From VGBV01 sp963780395 (lineage in GTDB: Bacteria; Actinomycetota; Thermoleophilia; Solirubrobacterales; 70-9), in the NCBI GenBank assembly GCA_963780395.1, contig CAWABY010000004.1:205520-269519 (forward strand): a stretch of 64,000 nt of DNA, read 5' to 3'. Shown here piece by piece: positions 36,827 through 46,499 of this stretch; the stretch's first letter is position 1; each line of letters starts with the position of its first letter. The position numbers were made by a program, and so were the translations under genes. The notes beneath the pieces are model-generated. The model ran no database searches and had not been told where the DNA came from. It worked only from the letters and a program-made list of their open reading frames with translations.

Positions 36827-38405
36827 CTAGTCGGCGGTGATCTCGTCCTCCTCCAGGGTCCTGACCGGCCCCTTGTAGTAGTTCTTGGCCGAGATCAGGT
36901 ACCAGCCCCCGAAGATCAGGGGGATCAGGATGGCCAACGGGCTGTAGTTGACCAAGCTGGTATCGAAATCGTCGTTCCAGGGGAGCCCCGCCGGCGTGTA
37001 CGGGAGGCTCAGCGAGAACACGACCAGGATCACGAAGAAGATCGCGATCCCATTGACCAGCCTGTACTTCGAGCCCAGGTTCCAAGGTCCGACCTGGAAG
37101 GCGTCGCCGGCCCGCAACCTCAGATAGATCGGCAACACGTATGCCACGTAGAGGCCGATCGCGCAGATCCCGGTCAGCGCGTAGAACGCGAACGGGATGT
37201 TGTTCTCGCCGAACAGCGCCGGGATGGCGATGATCGCGGAGATGACCGAGACCGCGATCACGGAGTTGAACGGCACCCTCTGGCTGTTGACCCGGCGGAA
37301 GATGTTCCAGCCGGGAATTGCCCTGTCGCGCGAGAACGCGTACCAGGTCCGTGAGGCGCTGGTCAGGCCGGCGGCTCCGCAGAACAGCTGGCCGACGGTC
37401 GCGATGATGAAGATCAGCTTCGCGGCCCAGGAGTCGAGCGCCTCGATGAAGATCGCTCCGACGAAGCCGGCCGCATCGGTGACCACGGCGGGGTCCGGAA
37501 CCGCGAACAGGAACGTCAGCAGCAGGATCCAGCCGATGATCGACGAGTAGAACACCGAGCGCCAGACCCCCTGGGCGGCCGCGACCGCGGCGCCCCTGCG
37601 TCTCCTCGGCCGTATGCGCCGAGGCGTCGTACCCGGTCTCGGTGTACATCGTCAAGAGGAAGCCGACGGGCAACACCAGCACCCAGAAGCCGAGCGCCGT
37701 CGTCGAGCCCCCGAAGGCTCCGTTGTTGTTGATGCGCTCGTTGAAGACGAAGCTCAGGTCCTGGTGGTTATCGGGAATGAAGACCAACAGGCCGATGACG
37801 ATGGCGGTACCGAGCAGGTGCCACCCGACCGAGACGTTGTTCATCAGCTGGATGAACCTGTCGGGCAGGATGTTGACGAGCGTGTAGCCGATCAGGATGA
37901 CCGCGTACAGGATCCAGGTCTCGCGCAGGACGTGCTCGGTGTCGGCGAAGTTGAGGCCGAAGATGTCGACCTCGTAGAGGCTGAGCGTCACCCCGAGGAA
38001 GATGGCCGCGCCGTAGCCGACAGAGGCGACGATGCCGATCAGGCCGGCGATGTTGAACCAGCCGGTCATCCAGCTCCAGCCGGGCCCGCCGAGGTCGTTG
38101 GCCCACCAGTAGGGGCCGCCTGCGGTCGGGTATGCCGACGTCAGCTCCGACATCGAGAACGCGACCATGATGATCAGGAAGGAAAGGATCGGCCAGCCGA
38201 GCGAGATCGCGATCGGGCCGCCGTTCGACCACGCGAAGGCGAACGCCGTGAAGCATCCCGCGAGGACCGAGATGATCGTGAACGAGATCGCGAAGTTGGT
38301 GAAACCCGACCAATCGCGCGAGAGCTCCTGCTTGTAGCCGAGCTCCGCTAGCCGTTCCTCATCAGCTCCGGCCTGGTGCGGATCGGAAATTCCTTCCGGT
38401 GCCAT
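36827..38405 (-). CDS. APC-superfamily amino acid/amine permease (one frameshift)
   Basis: Starts at 38405; a short hydrophilic N-terminus (DEERLAELGYKQELSR) leads to WSGFTNFAISFTIISVLAGCF and the first helices, a pattern typical of the amino acid/choline/GABA branch (ACT-type) of APC transporters. Near 37595, after HTAEETQG, one base is off; the corrected frame continues AAVAAAQGVWRSVFYSSIIGWILLL and further helices to LEEDEITAD. The corrected length is about 525 residues with about 12 predicted membrane helices. It diverges from a choline-kinase-like gene and a DMGDH-like gene, so import of choline, GABA or another amine is plausible. Confidence 0.82.
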
Positions 38406-38445
38406 GGTCTCTCCTGTTCTCCCTCTTGCCGGACACCACCAGAAC

Positions 38446-38459
38446 CGCATTCAAATGCG
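38446..38459. promoter_or_regulatory. Palindrome between permease and kinase genes
   Basis: CGCATT-CA-AATGCG is a perfect 6-bp inverted repeat in the 116-base divergent region between the permease (38405) and the kinase (38522). CCGGACA/TGTCCGG arms also occur about 60 bases apart. It is a candidate operator, but no regulator gene lies beside it. Confidence 0.35.
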
Positions 38460-38521
38460 ATAGAAGGGTGGCTTGTGAACTGCCGGGACCCTATTTGTCC
38501 GGACGGCCGATAACAAGGGAA

Positions 38522-39435
38522 ATGAACGAACTAGTGCAAATCGTCGAGCAGCTCACGCCTGAGTTGGGCGAAGCGGAGGGCGAGCCCACGCCTCTGGAGG
38601 GCGGGATCACCAACCGCAACTACCTGGTCACGCTGGGCGGCAAGCGCTACGTGATCAGGGTGCCGGGCAAGGACACGAACCTGCTCGGGATCGACCGGAG
38701 CGGCGAGCGCGACGCCAACCAGGGCGCCGCCGAGGTCGGGATCGCCCCGCCGAGTGGCGGCGCTGCTGACCGACCCGCCGGCCCTGGTGACGGAGTTCGT
38801 CGAGGGCACCGGGATGGAGGCCGAGGACCTGCAGGAGCCCGACGCGCTGAAGCAGATCGCCGGCGAGCTGCGCTCCTACCACGACTCAGGCGTCAGCCTG
38901 CCGACCAAGTTCGACTCCTTCAGCCTCGTCCGCGAATACGCCGAGACGGCGCGCAGCCGCGACGTCGAGCCGCCCCCCGCCTACGAGGAGTCGCTGGCAA
39001 ACGCCGACGCGATCCAGGCGAGGCTGTCTGGCCCCGAGCACGAGCCGGTCCCCTGCCACAACGACCTGCTGGCGGCCAACTTCATCCGCGGCGACGGAGA
39101 CGATCTGGATCGTCGACTGGGAGTACGCGGGCATGGGCGACCGCTACTTCGACCTCGGGAACTTCTCGGTCAACAACGAGCTCGACGACGCCGGCCAGGC
39201 TGCGCTGCTGGAGGTCTATTTCGGCGAGGAGCCCGGCTCGCGCCGGCTCGCGACGCTGGCGCTGTTCCGCTTCATGTCGGACTTCCGCGAGGCGATGTGG
39301 GGGGTCGTGCAGAGCGGGGTCAGCGACATCGACTTCGACTTCAACGAGTACGCGACCAAGCACTTCGACCGCATGGCGCAGACCGCCGCCGACCCCAAGT
39401 TCCAGACCTGGCTCGAGGAGGCAGGTGGCTCGTAA
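38522..39435 (+). CDS. Choline/aminoglycoside-kinase-like phosphotransferase (two frameshifts)
   Basis: Three frames join into one protein of about 304 residues. From 38522: EGGITNRNYLVTLGGKRYVIRVPG (nucleotide-binding loop). After about 38748: ALLTDPPALVTEFVEG and the catalytic VPCHNDLLAANFI (Brenner motif HNDLxxxNF). After about 39105: TIWIVDWEYAGMGDRYFDLGNFSVNNEL to the TAA at 39435. The DWEYAG metal motif and FDLGN are classic for choline/ethanolamine kinases. The two breaks are one-base indels (GCCCCGCCGAG; GGCGACGGAGACG). It is followed, ten bases before its stop, by the flavoprotein gene, which suggests that a phosphorylated or N-methylated amine is handled. Confidence 0.75.
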
Positions 39436-41920
39436 GGTCGAGCTGCCCGACTCCGCCCGCTGCGTGATCATCGGCGGGGGCGTGGGCGGAACCTCGATCG
39501 CCTATCACCTCGCCGAGCTGGGCTGGAAGGACGTCGTCCTGCTCGAGCGTGCGCAGCTCACCTCGGGCTCGACCTTCCACTCCGCGGGGCTGGTCGGCCA
39601 GCTCCGCGGCTCGGTCTCGCTGACGAAGATGATGATGTACTCGGTCGACCTCTATCGGCGCCTGGGCGCCGAATCCGAGTTCGACCCGGGCTGGGTCGAG
39701 TGCGGCGGCATCCGCCTCGCCTCCAGCGAGGAGCGGATGGAGGAGCTGCGCCGCCAGGCCGGCTGGGCGAAGACCTTCGGGCTGCCGCTGGAGCTGATCA
39801 CTGCCAAAGGAGGCGGAGGGGATGTTCCCGCTGATGTCCACCGAGGGCGTACTCGGCGCCGCCTGGCTGCCGACGGACGGCTACCTCGATCCGGCCCAGC
39901 TCACATACGCGCTGGCCGACGGCGCCCGCAAGGGCTGCCAGGTGCTGCAGTCGACCCGGGTGACGGGGATAGGCGTCGACGACGGCCGCGTGCGCCGGGT
40001 CGAGACCGAGCGCGGCACGATCGAGGCCGAGGTGGTCGTGATCGCCGGCGGGATGTACGCCGCCGAGCTGGGGCGCCTGGCGGGAGTCCGCATCCCGATC
40101 GATCCCGATGTCACACCAGTACCTGGTCACCCAGCCCTTCCAGGAGCGCGACCCGGAGAACCCCCTCCCCACCCTGCGCGACCCCGACCTGCTGATCTAC
40201 TTCCGCGAGGACGGGGGCGGCCTGGTGATGGGCGGCTACGAGCGCCAGAGTGAGCCCGCCTTCATGCCGGACGGGACCGACGGCTTCGACAGCATTCCGC
40301 CGGACTTCAACGGCCGCCTGCTGGAGGACGACCCCGACCGCTTCAAGGAGATCACCGACAACTCGATCAAGCGCGTGCCGAAGATGGACGAGGTCACGAT
40401 CACGAAGCTGATCAACGGCCCCGAGGCCTTCACCCCCGACAACGAGTTCTGCCTCGGCGAGACCGAGGTCGGCGGGCTGTTCGTGGCGGCGGGCTTCTGC
40501 GCCCACGGGCTGGCCGGGGCGGGCGGGATCGGCAAGGTGATGGCGGAGTGGATCGACCAGGGCGAGCCGAGCCTGGACCTCTGGCACATGGACATCCGCC
40601 GCTTCGGCGCGCAGTACCGCTCGCCCGCCTACACCCACGCCCGCATTCGGGAGACCTACGAGACCTACTACGACATCCGCTACCCCAACCACGAGCGCCA
40701 GGCCGGGCGCCCCCTGCGGGTCACCGCCCGCCAACCGCGTGGCACGCGCGAGCACGACGCCGCCTTCGGCGAGAAGTCGGGCTGGGAGCGGGTCAACTGG
40801 TACGAGTCGAACGCGGCCGGCCGGCGACGAGAAGCTGCGCCCGCGCGGCTGGGCCGGCCAGCACTGGTCGCCCGCGATCGGCGCCGAGCACCTCGCCACT
40901 CGCGAGGGGGTCGCGATCTTCGACGAGTCCTCATTCGCAAAGCTGGAGATCGTCGGCCCCGGGCGCGGCCGGCGCATGGTCGAGCGGCTGTGCGACAACC
41001 GGGTCGCGCGCGAGCCGGGCAAGATCACCTACACCCAGATGCTGAACAGCCGCGGCGGCATCGAATGCGACTTCACCGTGACGCGTCTCGCCGACGAGCG
41101 CTTCTCGATCGTGACCGGAACGGCCTTCGGAAACCACGATCGCGAGTGGATTCGCAGGCACCTGGGTCGGGGAGGGGAATTGGATGGCGACGGCAGCGTC
41201 CAGGTCCACGACGTCACCTCGCAGTGGGCCTGCTTCGGCGTCTGGGGCCCGAAGGCACGCGACGTCCTGCAGCCGCTCACCCCCCAGGACCTCGGCAACG
41301 AGGCCTTCCCCTACATGAGCGTCCGCGAGATCACGGTCGGCAACGTGCCGGTGCGGGCGCTGCGGGTCACCTACGTCGGCGAGCTCGGATGGGAGCTCTA
41401 CTGCCCGACGGAGTACGGGCTCGGCCTGTGGCGGGCGCTGTGGGAGGCGGGCGAGCCGCACGGGATGGTCGCCGCGCGGCTACCGCGCGATCGACTCGAT
41501 GCGGCTCGAGAAGGGCTATCTGGTCTGGGGGGCCGACATCACCCCCGACGAGACCCCCTACGAGGCCGGCCTCGGCTTCGCGGTCAAGCTCGACAAGGAG
41601 GGCGGCTTCATCGGCCGCGAGGCGCTCGTCGAGGCGAAGGAGCAGGGGCCCGGCAAGCGCCTGGTCACGATCCTGCTCGAGGACCCGCGCTCGGTCGCGC
41701 TCGGCAACGAGCCGGTCCGAATCGGGGGCGAGATCTGCGGGCGGGTCACCACCGGCGGCTACGGCTATACGGTCGAGCGCTCGATCGCCTACGCCTACGT
41801 GCCGCCGGATCAGGCCGAGCCGGGCAACGCGGTCGAGATCGAGATCTTCGGCAGCTGGATCGGCGGCGAGATCGCCGAGGGGCCCCTGTTCGACCCGGAG
41901 GGGAGCGGATCAGGGCCTAG
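39425..41920 (+). CDS. Dimethylglycine/sarcosine dehydrogenase-like FAD-GcvT fusion (about five frameshifts)
   Basis: The GTG start at 39425 has a GAGGAGG ribosome site. The N-terminal FAD domain has VIIGGGVGGTSIAYHLAELG and STFHSAGLVGQLR, where the His is the covalent FAD site in DMGDH and sarcosine dehydrogenase. The frame breaks near 39808, 40108, 40820 and 41475, each joined by removing one base (AAA, CCC, a GGCC repeat, and GCGCGG). The C-terminal half is a GcvT/aminomethyltransferase domain (EKLRPRGWAGQHWSP, AIDSMRLEKGYLVWGADITPDETPYEAGLGF) that passes C1 to tetrahydrofolate. One missing G near 41907 restores GERIRA and a TAG at 41920. Total about 832 residues, normal for the family. 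Probable consensus errors, though decay cannot be excluded. Confidence 0.75.
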
Positions 41921-42623
41921 CGGAGCTGCGGATCAGGTCCCGTCGCAGCCGCCGCACCCGCTCCCGCAGCGAGAGCTTCGGCGACTCGGAGCGAAGCCCC
42001 TCCATCGCCCCCAGCGTCAGCGGCCCCGCGCCGTCGAGGTGGGACGCGAGCGCAAGGAAGACCTGGGCCGTGGTCAGCGCGTCCCCGTCGGCGTGGTGGG
42101 GCCGGTGCACGGGGAGCCGGAACGAGCGCGCCACATCCGAGAGCCCGGTCGGCCTGCCCAGCTCGCGGGCGAGGGCGGCCGTGTCGACGATCGGGTTGCG
42201 CAGCTCGAGCCCGTGCCGCGACAGCGCCGCCACCAGGAACCCGCGCTCGACCGCGGCGACGTGGGCGACGATGACGCGTCCGGCCAGCGCCTCGAGCAGC
42301 TCGTCCAGCACGTCCTCGAACGGAGGCGCGTCCTCGAGGTCGGCCGGCCGCAGGCCGTGGATGCGGATGCTCTCGGCGCCCGGCATCCGTCGCGGGCGCA
42401 CCAGCCGGTAGCGGCTGCCCCCGACCCTTACCGAGCCGCCGTCGATCGGCACCGTGGCGAAGGAGACGATCTCGTCGCCCGCCGGACGCAGGCCGGTGGT
42501 CTCGAAGTCGAGCACCGCGTAGGAGAGCTCGCGCCAGGCCGCCGAGCGATCCGGGGGCGGCGCCTCGGCGTAGGCTCGCGCCGCAGGCGAGGCGGCCGCC
42601 GCCTCGGTCACCCGCGCGCCCAT
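41910..42623 (-). CDS. DnaQ-like 3'-5' exonuclease (DEDDh)
   Basis: A 237-residue exonuclease-domain protein: ExoI motif VLDFETTGLRP near residue 38, HGLRPADL, ExoII region VIVAHVAAVERGFL, and ExoIII HHADGDALTTAQVFL with the His-Asp pair. It resembles the epsilon-like exonuclease usually next to the DUF294/CBS protein, here overlapping its gene by 16 bases. In such pairs the exonuclease is not the replicative proofreader; the cellular role is uncertain. The C-terminal LRERVRRLRRDLIRSS is basic. It overlaps the end of the DMGDH-like gene by 11 bases. Confidence 0.85.
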   Translation of the reverse strand: MGARVTEAAAASPAARAYAEAPPPDRSAAWRELSYAVLDFETTGLRPAGDEIVSFATVPIDGGSVRVGGSRYRLVRPRRMPGAESIRIHGLRPADLEDAPPFEDVLDELLEALAGRVIVAHVAAVERGFLVAALSRHGLELRNPIVDTAALARELGRPTGLSDVARSFRLPVHRPHHADGDALTTAQVFLALASHLDGAGPLTLGAMEGLRSESPKLSLRERVRRLRRDLIRSSARP

Positions 42624-44461
42624 CGCAGCCCTCCCCCGAGCTCCTTCTGGACCGCCGTCACCTCGCGGAAGGCGTCGCGCAGGTAGCGGCGGGTAAGCGA
42701 GTTGAACTCGCTCGGGTCGAGGTGGTCGTCGGGCTTCTCGCCCCGCTCGAGCTGCTGAACCTGATGCTCGAGCCGCAGCTCCATGAACAGGTCGAAGGCC
42801 TCCGCCAGCGTGCGCGCGTGCGCCTTCTTCAGCACGTCACGGCGGGCGGCGCCGCGCAGGCGCTCGAAGGTCGAGGTCGTGTTCAACCTCGCTTTCAGCG
42901 CCGCGTAGCGCGCGATGTCGACGACCGGAAGCAGGCCGACGCGCTTGATGTCGAGGGTTCCACGATTCTGTCCGGAGCCCTCGACGACGAGGTTCCGCCG
43001 GAAGCCAGTCGGCGGCTTCACGGCCAGGGCCAGGCGCAGCATCCAGCGCAGCAGGGTCTCCCGGTCCTCGGCCTCGAAGAACTGCGCCTTCGGGTCGAGC
43101 TTGGACGGGCCGGAGACGGCGCGGCCGTCGAGCAGAATCGAGGTCGCGATCAGCACCCTCTCGTCCTCGGGGTGCGAGAGCCAGGTGCCGATCGCCCGGC
43201 GCCACTCCTCGATCGAACTGGCTGCGAACTGCCCCGAGGCGGTGACGCCGTGAGGGTCGAGCTGCCAGCCCGTGAACGACAGGGAGTCGGCGACCCGGTC
43301 GGCGACCCCCTTCATGTACTCCCGCGTCGGCCCCGGACCGTCGGGCCCCTCGCCCCAGGACATGCCCGAGTCGACGTCCGAGGACGGGACCGCCTCGCGC
43401 CGGCCGTCGCTGCCGAGCGCGAACCAGGCGAACTCAGCCGGCGGCGGCCCCTCCTGCTCGACCGCGATCTCGATCATGCGGCGAATCAGGGCATCGAAGA
43501 CGACCGAGATGATCGAGCTGATCTGATTCTGCGCCAGCCCCGCCCGGTGCAGCGAGACCACGGTGAGGTTGAGCTGCTCGGCGATCCTGCCAAGCTGCTC
43601 GCCGTCGCTGGCGTCGACGATCGCTCGCCGCAGCATGAACGGGGTTCGTGTCTGCGCCGCCAGCAGATCTACGTCTCGAACCACGCCGAGCACGTCCGAG
43701 CGTCCGGTCACCACCGGGATCTGCCGGATCCCGTGGTCGAGCATCAACAGCATCAGCTCGGCGCCGGTCTGCTCGGGCGTCGCGACCAGGGCGGGCGCGG
43801 TCATCACCTCGCTCAGGGGGGCGTCGGTGGAGCGACCTGCGGCGATGACCTCTGAGCGCAGGTCGCGGTCGGTGACGATCCCGTAGTCCCCGTCGCCGAG
43901 CTGGACCAGGACCGAGCTGGCCCCCTCGCTCTCCATCCGCTGGACCGCGTCGCGGACCGTCAGCTCCGGCTCGGCTAGGACCGGCCGCCCGCCCGCGAGG
44001 GCCGAGGCGGACTGGGTCTCGACATCAAAGTTCTCGAGCCCGGCCGGTGATTCGGCGATCGGCCGCGGTCGGTTCAGGATCGAGCGACCGAGGAAGCGCA
44101 GCCCCGCGGGCCGAGCCAGCAGCGGCAGGCAGTCCTCGGCCCCGATGGCGTAGCAGAGGGCGTCCTCCTCGGCTCGGACCTCGAACCCCGTCGGCATCCC
44201 CGACAGCATCGAGGGGTGCCCGAACATCTCCCCCTCGCCGAGCAGGTCAATCACCCTGCCGCGATCGACGAGCTCGACCGTGCCACGACGAACCACGCGG
44301 ATCCTGTCCTGCGGGCTACCGCCCTGCGGGACGATCGTCGTGCCCGCCGCGAAGAACTCGACCTCCACGCGGCGCGCGAGGTCCTCCAGCGCTTCCTCCT
44401 CGAGCTCGCGGAATGGCTCATGGGAGCCGAGGAACTCAGCCACGTCGTGCATGTCGGCCAA
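42608..44461 (-). CDS. cNMP-binding/CBS/DUF294 nucleotidyltransferase-like protein
   Basis: A 617-residue protein with four regions: cyclic-nucleotide-binding-like domain at about 10-110 (FFAAGTTIVPQGG, GEGEMFGHPSML), two CBS motifs at about 150-275 (SSVLVQLGDGDYGIVTDRDL; GIRQIPVVTGRSDVLG), the DUF294 nucleotidyltransferase core (FALGSDGRREAVPSSDVDSGM, with metal-binding Asp pair) and a DUF294 C-terminal helical domain. This matches the putative signal-transduction uridylyltransferase-like family that pairs with a DnaQ-like exonuclease. The target of the nucleotidyl transfer is unknown. It may sense cyclic nucleotides and adenylate charge. The ATG at 44461 starts directly before the first domain. 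Confidence 0.9.
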   Translation of the reverse strand: MADMHDVAEFLGSHEPFRELEEEALEDLARRVEVEFFAAGTTIVPQGGSPQDRIRVVRRGTVELVDRGRVIDLLGEGEMFGHPSMLSGMPTGFEVRAEEDALCYAIGAEDCLPLLARPAGLRFLGRSILNRPRPIAESPAGLENFDVETQSASALAGGRPVLAEPELTVRDAVQRMESEGASSVLVQLGDGDYGIVTDRDLRSEVIAAGRSTDAPLSEVMTAPALVATPEQTGAELMLLMLDHGIRQIPVVTGRSDVLGVVRDVDLLAAQTRTPFMLRRAIVDASDGEQLGRIAEQLNLTVVSLHRAGLAQNQISSIISVVFDALIRRMIEIAVEQEGPPPAEFAWFALGSDGRREAVPSSDVDSGMSWGEGPDGPGPTREYMKGVADRVADSLSFTGWQLDPHGVTASGQFAASSIEEWRRAIGTWLSHPEDERVLIATSILLDGRAVSGPSKLDPKAQFFEAEDRETLLRWMLRLALAVKPPTGFRRNLVVEGSGQNRGTLDIKRVGLLPVVDIARYAALKARLNTTSTFERLRGAARRDVLKKAHARTLAEAFDLFMELRLEHQVQQLERGEKPDDHLDPSEFNSLTRRYLRDAFREVTAVQKELGGGLRWARG

Positions 44462-44541
44462 GCATAAGTCCGGTTAGGGTTGGGCCATGGTCGAACCGCT
44501 TCCGGGATAGTCGGGATGCTGCCTTGAAGCTGCCGCCGCTG

Positions 44542-44916
44542 ATGTCCGAGCACCCCCGCCCGGTGCAGGTCCTTCTGATCGTCGTCCTGCCGGCGCTCTT
44601 CGGAGCGGTCACCGGGTACTTCCTCGGCGTCTCGGAGGTGACCTATCTGGTGCTTTCGGTGATCGGGATCGTCGGGGGGATCGGCGCCGGGCTCGACCAC
44701 GTCGGCGCCGCCGCGGGGGCCCGCAGAGGCCTGGCCGCGGGCTTCATCTTCGGCGCCGCGATCCTGATCGCGCACGAGATCCACGGCGCCGAGGCGAAGG
44801 CCGAGCTGCCGGATCCGCCGATCGTGCTTATCGTCATCACCACGGTGCTGGGGGTCCTGTTCGCCGCCCTCGGCGGTTGGCTCCGCGAGAGATACGAGAG
44901 AGGGAGAGAGCCTTGA
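44542..44916 (+). CDS. Small four-helix membrane protein
   Basis: A 124-residue protein from the ATG at 44542 (a TTG at 44524 is an alternative; neither has a strong ribosome site). Four hydrophobic helices are seen: VLLIVVLPALFGAVTGYFLG, YLVLSVIGIVGGIGAGLDHVG, GLAAGFIFGAAILIAHEIHG, and PIVLIVITTVLGVLFAALGGW, with a basic C-terminus RERYERGREP. I know no named family; similar unannotated proteins are common in actinobacteria. It overlaps the acyl-CoA ligase start (TTGA), so they are co-translated. Confidence 0.7.
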   Translation: MSEHPRPVQVLLIVVLPALFGAVTGYFLGVSEVTYLVLSVIGIVGGIGAGLDHVGAAAGARRGLAAGFIFGAAILIAHEIHGAEAKAELPDPPIVLIVITTVLGVLFAALGGWLRERYERGREP

Positions 44917-46499
44917 TCCACACCAGCACCTCGCCGGCCCCGGAAATCCCGGATCTCGACATCACCTCGTTCGTGCTGGAGCACGCGGCCGAGCGAGGCG
45001 ACAAACCCGCGCTGATCGATGGGCCCAGCGGCCGCGAGCTCAGCTACGCGGCCCTCGTTGAGGGGATCAGGGCCTGCGCCTCCGGGCTGGCTGCGCGGGG
45101 CTTCGCCAAGGGCGACGTGGTGGGCATCTTCATGCCGAACGTGCCCGAGTACGCGCTCGCCTTCCACGGAGCGGCCTCGGCAGGGGGGATGTCGAGCACG
45201 GTCAACCCGCTCTACACGGCGCCGGAGCTGACCCACCAGATGAACGACTCCGGCGCGCGCTTCCTACTCACCGTCCCGCCGTTCCTGGACGTCGCCACCG
45301 AAGCGGCAGCCGGTTCCGGGGTCGAGGAGGTGTTCGTGCTGGGCGAGGCGGACGCTGTCGACTCAGCTGGTGCGACGCCGTTCTCGGAGCTCTTGGGCGA
45401 CCCCGACCAGGCGCCGCAGGTCGAGATCGACCCCGCTGACGATCTCGCGGTGCTGCCCTACTCCAGCGGCACGACCGGGCTCTCCAAGGGCGTGATGCTG
45501 ACCCACCGCAACCTCGTCGCCAACATCGTCCAGACAGCCAGCCAGCTCGACGTCCGCGACGACGACGTCTTCATGGGCGCCCTCCCCTTCTTCCACATCT
45601 ACGGGATGACGGTGATCATGAACCTGGGGCTACGCGAGGGAGTCACGATCGTGACCATGCCGCGCTTCGATCTCGAGCAGTTCCTGGACCTGGTCGAGGC
45701 CTATCGCGTCAGCCGCGGGTTCATCGTGCCGCCGATCGCCCTGGCCCTCGCCAAGCACCCGGCCGTCGAGGGGCGTGATCTGTCATCGATCCGCCACGTC
45801 AAGTGCGGCGCCGCACCCCTCGGCCCCGAGCTGAGCGAGCAGCTCGCCGAGCGGCTCGACACGTTCGTGAGCCAGGGTTACGGGCTAACGGAGACCAGCC
45901 CCGTCACCCACGCGATCCCGTTCGAGCCCGGCGGCGAGCGGGCCGGCTCGATCGGGCCGCCGGTTCCCGGCACCGAGTGCCGGATCGTCGATCCCGAAAC
46001 CGGCGAGGACGTGACGGAGGTGGGCGAGCGCGGCGAACTCTGGATGCGCGGCCCCCAGATCATGAGCGGCTACCTGAACAACCCCGAGGCGACCGCTGCG
46101 ACCATCGACGAGGACGGTTGGTTGCACTCCGGCGACGTCGCCGTGGTCGACTCCGACGGTTACTTCCAGATCGTCGATCGCCTCAAGGAGCTGATCAAGT
46201 ACAAGGGCTTCCAGGTCGCGCCCGCCGAGCTCGAGGCGCTGATCCTCGGCCACGAGCATGTCAGCGACGTCGCCGTCATCGGCGTCCCCGACGAGGAGGC
46301 CGGCGAGCTGCCGAAGGCGTTCGTCGTCGCGGCCTCGGACGAGCTCGACCACGAGCAGCTGATGGCGTGGGTCGCCGACCAGGTCGCCCCCCAGAAGCGC
46401 GTTCGCCTGGTCGAGACCGTCGACGAGATCCCCAAGTCACCCTCCGGGAAGATCCTTCGCCGCGTGCTCAAGGAGCGCGCGCCGGCCCAGCCCCGCTAG
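44913..46499 (+). CDS. Acyl-CoA synthetase / 4-coumarate-CoA-ligase family
   Basis: A 528-residue ANL-superfamily ligase. The TTG at 44913 is preceded by GGGAGAGAG and overlaps the upstream stop. Motifs: P-loop YSSGTTGLSKGVMLTH, GYGLTETSPVTH, the hinge-region YFQIVDRLKELIKYKGFQVAPAELE (shown in part), and the catalytic Lys in KSPSGKILRR near the end. Sequence order and length fit 4-coumarate/medium-chain acyl-CoA ligases. It activates a carboxylic acid through an acyl-AMP; aromatic versus fatty acid cannot be settled. The stop shares CTAG with the GH1 gene. Confidence 0.9.
   Translation: MIHTSTSPAPEIPDLDITSFVLEHAAERGDKPALIDGPSGRELSYAALVEGIRACASGLAARGFAKGDVVGIFMPNVPEYALAFHGAASAGGMSSTVNPLYTAPELTHQMNDSGARFLLTVPPFLDVATEAAAGSGVEEVFVLGEADAVDSAGATPFSELLGDPDQAPQVEIDPADDLAVLPYSSGTTGLSKGVMLTHRNLVANIVQTASQLDVRDDDVFMGALPFFHIYGMTVIMNLGLREGVTIVTMPRFDLEQFLDLVEAYRVSRGFIVPPIALALAKHPAVEGRDLSSIRHVKCGAAPLGPELSEQLAERLDTFVSQGYGLTETSPVTHAIPFEPGGERAGSIGPPVPGTECRIVDPETGEDVTEVGERGELWMRGPQIMSGYLNNPEATAATIDEDGWLHSGDVAVVDSDGYFQIVDRLKELIKYKGFQVAPAELEALILGHEHVSDVAVIGVPDEEAGELPKAFVVAASDELDHEQLMAWVADQVAPQKRVRLVETVDEIPKSPSGKILRRVLKERAPAQPR

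Noticed and set aside
38522..41920. Calling the kinase and DMGDH-like genes pseudogenes
   Set aside because: Each break is a single base, no in-frame stops or missing blocks occur, all catalytic motifs remain and similar indels affect other genes nearby, so sequencing error is more likely.
41921..42686. Continuation of the DMGDH-like frame to 42686
   Set aside because: It reads antisense through the exonuclease gene. Adding one G near 41907 gives a natural end at 41920.
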